A stretch of 64,000 nt of DNA from the NCBI RefSeq assembly GCF_000334405.1, contig NC_020195.1, forward strand, positions 496,001 to 560,000. The letters run 5' to 3'. This document shows positions 57,640 to 64,000 of this stretch, piece by piece; position 1 is the first letter of the stretch; the number at the start of each line of letters is the position of its first letter. A program made the position numbers and the translations under genes. The notes below the pieces were generated by a model. It searched no databases and was not told the origin of the DNA. It was given only the letters and a program-made list of their open reading frames with translations. The DNA comes from Blattabacterium sp. (Blatta orientalis) str. Tarazona (GTDB lineage Bacteria > Bacteroidota > Bacteroidia > Flavobacteriales > Blattabacteriaceae).

Positions 57640-58686
57640 TTACTTGTTTTCTTCTGGTCTTAGATCACGAATCGTCTTCCCTACTTCCCATAATTCACTT
57701 TCTCGAAGAGAAGTCAATTCTTTTTCTAATTTCAATCTATAATCTGGAAGGCTATTTTCCTCTATAATTCTTTCAGCCTCGTTTCCTGAAGAAACTTCTT
57801 GATATAAACTTCTAAATACAGGTAAAGTAGCATCTCTAAATTTTTTCCACCAATCTAAAGCACCTCTTTGTGCAGTGGTAGAACAATTAGCATACATCCA
57901 ATCCATTCCATTTTCTGATACTAATGGCATAAGACTTTGAGTTAATTCTTCTACTGTCTCGTTGAAAGATTCCGAAGGAGAATGCCCTTTTTCTCTTAAA
58001 ATCTGATATTGAGCGGAAAAAATTCCCTGTATGGCTCCCATTAAAGTTCCTCTTTCTCCTACTAAATCAGAATAGACTTCTTTTTGAAAAGTTGTTTCAA
58101 ATAAATATCCAGATCCAATTCCTATACCTATAGAAAGAGCTTTTTTTAAACTTTTTCCACTATAATCCTGATAAATGGCATAACTAGAATTAATTCCTTT
58201 TCCTTGTTTAAAAAGTCTCCTTAAACTTGTTCCTGAACCTTTGGGGGCTACTAAAAAAACATCTATATCCTTAGGAGGATGAATTTTAGTTTTTTCACAA
58301 AATGTTAATCCAAATCCATGCGAAAAGTATAAAGATTTTCCTTTGGTCAGATTTTTATGAAGAGTAGGCCAAAAAGAAATTTGACCAGCATCTGATAGCA
58401 AATACATCAATATAGTTCCCCTTTCAGAAGCCTCTTCTAAGGAAAAAAGATTCTTTCCTTCAATCCATCCATCTTCTAAAGCTTTTTTCCAAGATAAAGA
58501 ATTCCTTCTTTGTCCCACAATGACTCTAAAACCATTATCCTTTAGATTAAGAGATTGACCAGGTCCTTGAACTCCATATCCTAAGACAGAAATAGTTTCT
58601 TTATTTAAGATTTCTTTAGCTTTCGATAATGGAAACTCTTCTCTTGTTACAATGGTTTCTTCTACGGATTCAAATTTTATTTTCAT
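57640..58686 (-). CDS. ilvC: Ketol-acid reductoisomerase
   Basis: This is the second common step of valine and isoleucine synthesis. The NADPH loop is VLGYGVQGPGQSLNLKDNG near residues 35-52, with the specificity residues in VIVGQRR. The metal-binding acidic residues lie in VYSDLVGERGTLMGAI near 205. The sequence pattern (GYGVQGPGQ) is like the plant and fungal type found in some Bacteroidetes. The length is 348 residues. It sits between ilvN and ilvA. Confidence 0.95.
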   Translation of the reverse strand: MKIKFESVEETIVTREEFPLSKAKEILNKETISVLGYGVQGPGQSLNLKDNGFRVIVGQRRNSLSWKKALEDGWIEGKNLFSLEEASERGTILMYLLSDAGQISFWPTLHKNLTKGKSLYFSHGFGLTFCEKTKIHPPKDIDVFLVAPKGSGTSLRRLFKQGKGINSSYAIYQDYSGKSLKKALSIGIGIGSGYLFETTFQKEVYSDLVGERGTLMGAIQGIFSAQYQILREKGHSPSESFNETVEELTQSLMPLVSENGMDWMYANCSTTAQRGALDWWKKFRDATLPVFRSLYQEVSSGNEAERIIEENSLPDYRLKLEKELTSLRESELWEVGKTIRDLRPEENK

Positions 58687-58713
58687 GATTTATTTAAAAT
58701 TTAATTTTCTTAA

Positions 58714-59028
58714 TTAAGATGTTGCTAATGGTAAATCTATTTGTTTCCAGGAATTTTCTCTGGAATTTTTTTCCTTTATTTTGAAAGAGTAAACATGAAT
58801 GATCCCAATTAATTTTTCAATTAATTTTGTCAATTTAATCAATTGTTCTTCGTGACATTCTAAATCGAGAATATATTGAACGTTATCCATATCTATGGTA
58901 TCATTTTCATTATGAGAGACATTGATATGATTAATTTTTAAATTTCTACGATTCAATAGAACAAGTATTCTACTCAACAATCTTATTTGATTTTCCACTA
59001 AAATTATTATTCTGAATTGATGCTTCAT
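58714..59028 (-). CDS. ilvN: Acetolactate synthase small subunit (short form)
   Basis: This is the regulatory partner of IlvB. The 104 residues hold one ACT domain (FRIIILVENQIRLLSRILVL, NRRNLKINHINVS). The second C-terminal domain of the usual 160-180 residue IlvH type is absent, so it resembles the short E. coli IlvN. The expected glycine of the valine-binding turn (N-x-x-G-x-L) is Ile-Arg here, which may weaken feedback inhibition; this is inference. It is 27 bp downstream of ilvB. Confidence 0.88.
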   Translation of the reverse strand: MKHQFRIIILVENQIRLLSRILVLLNRRNLKINHINVSHNENDTIDMDNVQYILDLECHEEQLIKLTKLIEKLIGIIHVYSFKIKEKNSRENSWKQIDLPLATS

Positions 59029-59055
59029 AGTATTTTTATTATTTATTTATTATTA

Positions 59056-60750
59056 TTATGTTAAACGAATCTCATCTACAGAAGCTCCTGCAGGAATCAT
59101 AGGAAAAACATTATCCTCTTGTTCTACTACTATTTCTAACAAAAAAGCATTAGGGAAAGAGAATGCTTTTTTAACAGCCATTTCTAATTCATCTCTTTTA
59201 TTGACTCTTTCTGCTTCAATATTGTAAGCATCGGCTAATTTTACAAAATTTGGATTAACTAATTCTGTACAAGAATAACGTTTATCAAAAAAAAGTTGTT
59301 GCCATTGACGAACCATTCCCAAAAAATTATTATTTAGTAATATAATTTTTATAGGAATGTTATTCTGTAAAATAGTTCCCATTTCTTGTATAGTCATTTG
59401 AATCCCCCCATCTCCAACAATACAGATGACTTGTCTTTCTTTTGCCCCTAATTTTGCTCCTATAGAAGCAGGTAAAGCAAACCCCATGGTTCCTAGACCT
59501 CCAGAAGTTATCTGACTTTTTTTATAGGTAAAATCAAAATATCTAGAAGCTATCATTTGATGTTGCCCTACGTCTGTTACAAGTATGGCATTTTTTTGTT
59601 TATATTGATTTATCCACTTAATCACTTCCCCCATGGTCATTCCCTCTTTCATTGGATTAAGATCCTTTTTTATGACGGATTCTTCTTCTTTTTTCTTAAT
59701 TGATAGAATTTTTCTATCCATTTTTTCATGAGTAGATTCTTTGACATAAGAAGTCAATTTCTTTAAGGAAATTTTGCAATCTCCTAAAATAGGGATATGG
59801 CATAATATATTTTTGTTAACTTCAGAAGGATCTATTTCTAAATGGATAATTTTAGCTTGTTTCGCATATTTATTTACATCTCCTGTAACACGATCATCAA
59901 AACGCATGCCTATAGCAATGAGAATATCACACTGATTAGTTAGAAGATTAGGGGCGTAATTTCCATGCATTCCTAGCATTCCTACATGTAGACGATGATG
60001 ACTTTCTAAACTTCCTAATCCTAAAAGGGTACTAGCAACTGGAATTCCAGTTTTTTCGATAAATTTTTTAAATTCATTTTCTGCATGAGCCAAAATCACT
60101 CCTTGCCCTACAAGAATTAAAGGTTTTTTAGACGAATTGATTAAATCAGCAGCTTCTTTTATTCTTTCTTCTTTTATACAAGGATATGGATGAAAATTTT
60201 TAACATATTTACAACGATTATAAAGAAATTCAGTTCTTTGAAATTGAGCATCTTTGGTGATATCTATTAATACGGGTCCTGGTCTCCCTTTTTTAGCTAT
60301 AAAAAATCCTTTTTGGATAGATTCACAAATATCTTTCGCTCTCAAAACTTGAGTATTCCACTTGGTCACAGGAATAGATATATCTATAATATTCGTTTCC
60401 TGAAAAGCATCAGTACCTAAAAGATGAGAAGATACTTGTCCAGTAATACACACGATGGGAGTACTATCTATTAAGGCGTCTGCTAATCCAGTAATTAAAT
60501 TGGTAGCTCCAGGACCGGATGTCGTAAAACATACACCTATTTTTCCAGTAGCTCTAGCATAACCTTGTGCGGCATGAATAGATCCTTGCTCATGACGCAT
60601 TAAGATATGAGAAATCATATTTAAATAATCGTGTAGAGAATCATATATAGGCATAATAGCTCCACCTGGATATCCAAAAATATATTCTACTTCTTCATAT
60701 AAAAGAGTTTTTATTACTATTTCTGAACCAGAGAATAACTTGTTTTCCAT
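59056..60750 (-). CDS. ilvB: Acetolactate synthase large subunit
   Basis: This ThDP enzyme starts valine and isoleucine synthesis. I use ATG 60750 (MENKLFSGSEIVIKTL); a TTG two codons upstream touches the ilvD stop. The catalytic glutamate is in LMRHEQGSIHAAQGYAR near residue 50. The FAD domain has GMLGMHGNYAPN. The ThDP-metal motif spans GDGGIQM to LLNNNFLGM near 450-480. Its 564-residue length is normal. It lies between ilvD and ilvN. Confidence 0.97.
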   Translation of the reverse strand: MENKLFSGSEIVIKTLLYEEVEYIFGYPGGAIMPIYDSLHDYLNMISHILMRHEQGSIHAAQGYARATGKIGVCFTTSGPGATNLITGLADALIDSTPIVCITGQVSSHLLGTDAFQETNIIDISIPVTKWNTQVLRAKDICESIQKGFFIAKKGRPGPVLIDITKDAQFQRTEFLYNRCKYVKNFHPYPCIKEERIKEAADLINSSKKPLILVGQGVILAHAENEFKKFIEKTGIPVASTLLGLGSLESHHRLHVGMLGMHGNYAPNLLTNQCDILIAIGMRFDDRVTGDVNKYAKQAKIIHLEIDPSEVNKNILCHIPILGDCKISLKKLTSYVKESTHEKMDRKILSIKKKEEESVIKKDLNPMKEGMTMGEVIKWINQYKQKNAILVTDVGQHQMIASRYFDFTYKKSQITSGGLGTMGFALPASIGAKLGAKERQVICIVGDGGIQMTIQEMGTILQNNIPIKIILLNNNFLGMVRQWQQLFFDKRYSCTELVNPNFVKLADAYNIEAERVNKRDELEMAVKKAFSFPNAFLLEIVVEQEDNVFPMIPAGASVDEIRLT

Positions 60751-60756
60751 ACACAA

Positions 60757-62439
60757 TTAAAATTGATCTGTAATACAACCTTCGGAAGCTGTAGAAACGG
60801 TTTTTATATATTTATATAGATACCCTCTTTTCACTTTTAATACAGGCGAGGTCCAAACTTTCTTTCTTCTTTTTATTTCCTCTTCTTCTACTTCAAGAGT
60901 TATAGTATTATTTTCTGCATCTATTTTAATGAAATCTCCATTTTTAATCAAAGCTATTGGTCCTCCAGATTGGGCTTCTGGAGTAATATGCCCGACAACA
61001 AATCCATGTGATCCCCCAGAAAACCGTCCATCCGTAATAAGAGCTACATTTTTTCCTAATCCAGAACCCATAATATAAGACGTTGGTTTAAGCATTTCAG
61101 GCATTCCTGGACCTCCTATTGGACCTACATATCTAATGACCACGACATCTCCATGATGAACTTTATGATTTAAAATAGCTTGATTTGCCTCTTTTCTGAA
61201 TTAAAACATTCGCTTTTCCTCTAAAATTATTCCTTCCTTACCAGTAATTTTTGCTATGGCTCCCTCTGGAGAAAGATTTCCATATAAAATTCGGATATGT
61301 CCATCTTTCTTGATTGGTTTTTTTAAGGAATAAATAATTTTTTGATTAAAAGTCATATTCGGGACATTTTTCATATTTTCAGATAAAGTTTTCCCCGTCA
61401 CTGTTATACAATCTCCAGATAAAATTCCTTCATTTAATAAATATTTTATAATAACGGGCATTCCTCCAATATACATATGGATATCCTCCATTAAAAAAAC
61501 TCCACTTGGTTTTAGATTTCCAATAAGAGGGACTTGATTACTGATTTTTTGAAAGTTCTTTAAAGTAAAATTTATATTTGCGGATTTAGCAATAGCTAAA
61601 AAGTGTAAAACTAAATTAGTAGATCCACCTAAACACATAGCTAGTTTCACTCCATTTTCTATAGAAGTTTTTGTGACAATATCTTTAGGCTTTATGTTTT
61701 TTTCTAGAAGTTTTTTAATAAAAATCGAAACTTCTTCACACTCTATTTTCTTATTTTCACTTGTGGATGGAGAAGACGAAGAATAAGGCAACGTCATTCC
61801 CATAGCTTCTAAAGCAGAAGCCATGGTATTAGCTGTGTACATTCCTCCGCAAGCTCCAGGTCCTGGACAGGAATTTTTTACAATATCTTTATATTCTTTT
61901 TCTGATATTTTACAAGTATTTTTTTTACCTAAAGCCTCAAAAGAAGAAACAATGTCTAATTTTTTCCCATTATAACAACCTGAAGAGATACTACCTCCAT
62001 AGACAATAATAGAAGGTCTATTTAATCTTAGTAAAGCCATCATAACTCCTGGAAGATTTTTATCACATCCAGGTATAGCTATGACTCCATCATAATGATG
62101 TGAATCGACCACGGTTTCTATACTATCCGCTATTAATTCTCTGGAAGGAAGTGAATACCTCATCCCAGAGGTTCCCATAGTAATTCCATCACTCACTCCT
62201 ATAGTAGTAAATTGAAACCCTATTAAATTTTTATTTATGATCGAAGATTTTATCTTTTTTCCTAGTTGATTCAAATGCATATTACAAGGATTTCCTTCAT
62301 ACCAGTTACTAACTATTCCTATTTGAGCTTTACAAAAATCCGTTTCTTTTAACCCTGTGGCATAAAGCATAGCGTGTGAAGCTGGTAAATTAGGTTCTTC
62401 CGTAATTTTTCTGCTAAAATTATTAATTCTTTTTTTCAT
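60757..62439 (-). pseudogene. ilvD: Dihydroxy-acid dehydratase, interrupted by a stop and clustered indels
   Basis: This is the third common step of valine/isoleucine synthesis and an Fe-S enzyme. Residues 1-412 (62439-61201) carry the cluster cysteines in IPGCDKNLPG and CPGPGACGGMYTANTMA. A TAA at 61201-61203 ends that frame. The rest (61200-60757, with ATG 61143) resumes in the same frame: [17 protein letters not shown] and [13 protein letters not shown]. In between, three one-base gaps (near 61193, 61204 and 61220) restore EGKANVFNSEKEANQA, the expected linker. The sum is one codon lost. Either the gene is newly broken or the sequence is in error here. Confidence 0.87.
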
Positions 62440-62794
62440 GAGATGTTTTATAAATCAAAAAGCCCTACTGAATCGATTATCAAGTAGGGATTAAAAAAAA
62501 TACTATTCCTTTAAGAAAATTTACTTATGCATATCATAAATTATATAATATGCAAAAATATGAAAAAAATCGATTATATAAAATTGTTTTTCCTGTATTT
62601 ATTTTTAAAATATAATTGATTTTTCTATTTATTAATGAAAATATTTTAAAGTTTATAATTGAGAATTCGTTTGTATAAAGTATTTTATTATTTCAATAAA
62701 AAAACATATTTATTATTGAAATATTTCAATTTTGATATCAAAAATAGATTCAATATTAAAAAAATAAATCTATCCTGATAAATATTATAATAAT
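62440..62794. other. Intergenic region mnmA / ilvD with palindromes
   Basis: This 355-bp, very A+T-rich spacer must hold the ilv operon promoter. No gene is seen on either strand. Three inverted repeats cluster at its mnmA side: ATTGAAATATTTCAAT (62715-62730) and TTTTGATATCAAAA (62730-62743), both perfect palindromes, and ATTTCAATAA paired with TTATTGAAAT just before them. Nearer ilvD, TGCATAT...ATATGCA (about 62527-62553) is another inverted repeat, overlapping TATTTTTG, which matches the Bacteroidetes -7 element. Confidence 0.5.
62456..62489 (-). terminator. Attenuator-like hairpin in the ilv leader
   Basis: On the ilvD strand CCCTACT (62489-62483) and AGTAGGG (62469-62463) form a 7-bp G/C-rich stem, followed by C and a T5 run (62461-62457). 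It sits 17-50 bp upstream of the ilvD start, in the 5' leader rather than at a gene end. A tiny frame MICISKFS (two Ile codons of eight) lies just before it, starting near 62536. This arrangement fits transcription attenuation, but the peptide is too short to be convincing. Confidence 0.4.
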
Positions 62795-63976
62795 TTATGA
62801 AATAACTCCTGATCCTATTAATTCTTCATTCAAATACCATACAGCGAATTGTCCTTCGGTAATAGCACATTGTAGAATTTCAAATTCTATAAACATTCCG
62901 TTTTTGATTTTGTATAACAAGGCTTTTTGCAAAGGTTGTCTGTAACGAATTCTACAAAAAACCTCCATTTTTTCTCCATTTAATAGAGCTAGATCCTCCC
63001 GAATCCAATGAATGTCTTTTTCCTGAATAAATAAGGATTTTTTATATAAACCTGGATGATTTTTCCCCATCCCTGTATAAACTATATTTTCTTTGATATC
63101 GGTTTCAATCACAAAAAGAGCTTTCTTATATCCTCCTATAGAAATCCCTTTTCGTTGTCCTTTTGTAAAAAATTGAGACCCATGATGATATCCAATTACT
63201 TTTCCATCTGATTTCTGATATTTTTTTCTTTTGGATAAAAAAACATTCTTCTTCCTTTGACAAAAAGGTTTTTTTTTTGGATGATACATTAAAGCGTTTG
63301 AATCAATCATAACGATTTCTCCTCTTTTTGGAAATATTTTTTTTTGAAGAAATCTGGATAATTGAATTTTCCCTACAAAACACAATCCTTGAGAATCTTT
63401 TTTATATGCATTACATAATCTATTTTTTTCCGCTATTTTACGAACTTGATTTTTAGTCAATGTACCTAATGGAAATAGAGATTTTTTCAATTGATATTGT
63501 GTTAACTGACATAAAAAATAGGATTGATCTTTATTAGAATCTTTTCCAACAAGAAGACGATATATGATTTTATTATTTTTTATTAATTTTTTTTTATTAA
63601 CGTAATGACCTGTGGCAATAAAATCAGCCCCTAAATCAATGGATTTTTTCAAAAAAACATTGAATTTTATTTCTCGATTACACAAAATGTCTGGATTAGG
63701 AGTTTTCCCAGATCTATATCCGTCAAACATGTAATTAATAATAGATTCCTCGTATTCTTTTTTCATTTCTACTACTTGAAAAGGAATATTTAAATCTTTA
63801 GCTACTAACAAAGCATCAATACTATCTTCTTTCCAAGTACATTGATTAAAAACAGAATCATCCCAGTTATGCATAAATAAACCGATCACCTCATAACCTT
63901 GTTTTTTGAGAAGTAATGCTGCAACACTAGAATCAACTCCTCCTGAAAGTCCTACTACTACTCTTTTTTTTTGCAT
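62795..63976 (-). CDS. mnmA: tRNA-specific 2-thiouridylase MnmA
   Basis: This enzyme adds sulfur to U34 of tRNA-Lys, -Glu and -Gln. The PP-loop SGGVDSSVAALLL is at residues 10-22. The two catalytic cysteines are in NPDILCNREIKF near 98 and SQGLCFVGK near 199. The beta-barrel C-terminal domain has GISIGGYKKALFV and RIRYRQPL. A Lys-rich stretch near 233-252 is longer than usual. The length is 393 residues. With MnmG (38.8 kb) it completes two arms of the same wobble modification. Confidence 0.96.
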   Translation of the reverse strand: MQKKRVVVGLSGGVDSSVAALLLKKQGYEVIGLFMHNWDDSVFNQCTWKEDSIDALLVAKDLNIPFQVVEMKKEYEESIINYMFDGYRSGKTPNPDILCNREIKFNVFLKKSIDLGADFIATGHYVNKKKLIKNNKIIYRLLVGKDSNKDQSYFLCQLTQYQLKKSLFPLGTLTKNQVRKIAEKNRLCNAYKKDSQGLCFVGKIQLSRFLQKKIFPKRGEIVMIDSNALMYHPKKKPFCQRKKNVFLSKRKKYQKSDGKVIGYHHGSQFFTKGQRKGISIGGYKKALFVIETDIKENIVYTGMGKNHPGLYKKSLFIQEKDIHWIREDLALLNGEKMEVFCRIRYRQPLQKALLYKIKNGMFIEFEILQCAITEGQFAVWYLNEELIGSGVIS

Positions 63977-64000
63977 CAGAATAAAAAGACAAAAATGGAG

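Overview
This window is a compact, strongly A+T-rich, gene-dense piece of a Bacteroidetes genome. The best match is Blattabacterium, the obligate endosymbiont of cockroaches (Flavobacteriales). The evidence is: Bacteroidetes-type gene neighbourhoods (rpmB-rpmG-DUF4295-ftsY, hup next to rng, gldE beside mutY, rpmF-accB-accC); an almost complete lack of Shine-Dalgarno-like leaders; a fused urease gamma/beta gene followed directly by ureC; and whole threonine and branched-chain amino-acid operons in a genome with very short spacers and overlapping gene ends. I see no insertion sequence, prophage, CRISPR array, toxin or secretion cluster.

Layout. 1-6.0 kb: end of a tail-specific protease, gyrA, aroB and a DedA membrane protein. 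6.0-13.7 kb: tadA, rplY, prs, thyA and the operon thrA-thrB-thrC. 14.0-16.5 kb: ureAB-ureC and tRNA-Leu(CAA). 16.5-25.4 kb: a damaged dCMP deaminase gene with a 76-bp tandem duplication, an rRNA/tRNA methylase, rnhA, plsC, fbp, rnpA, a MarC protein, a fused pyrE-pyrF gene, pyrD and proS. 25.4-36.8 kb: rpmF-accB-accC, prfA, rho, tRNA-fMet, rmuC, tRNA-Ser, RNase P RNA, yebC, rpmB-rpmG-DUF4295-ftsY and htpG. 36.8-47.3 kb: exonuclease, pssA, ybeY, mnmG, a DivIC-like protein, fumC, tatD, fabD, a GHMP kinase, tRNA-Leu(UAG), rng and hup. 47.4-55.7 kb: mutY, gldE, a TPR protein, ribH, mutL, rhomboid, lepB and dapB. 55.8-64 kb: a decayed short-chain dehydrogenase gene, tRNA-Leu(GAG), the operon ilvD-ilvB-ilvN-ilvC-ilvA, and mnmA.

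How it fits together. Aspartate flows through ThrA/ThrB/ThrC to threonine, which IlvA turns into 2-oxobutanoate for isoleucine; IlvB/N, IlvC and IlvD serve valine and isoleucine. Urease frees ammonia from host urea, the nitrogen-recycling role known for this symbiont. Prs supplies PRPP to the fused UMP synthase, which follows a fumarate-type PyrD. The dCMP deaminase and ThyA would supply dTMP. The rest is core information processing, lipid synthesis (accBC, fabD, plsC, pssA) and envelope housekeeping.

The main result of the hunt is not a new system. It is a recurrent pattern: at least eight genes (aroB, prs, the dCMP deaminase, proS, rmuC, a 30-residue basic protein, a TPR protein, mutL), and ilvD in a different style, read correctly only if one base is restored. 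Most sites are in a run of A or T that is one base short of the length needed. This could be homopolymer miscalling in the assembly, true erosion, or slippage-tolerant decoding. It decides whether DNA mismatch repair, the shikimate pathway and Ile/Val synthesis are intact in this organism.
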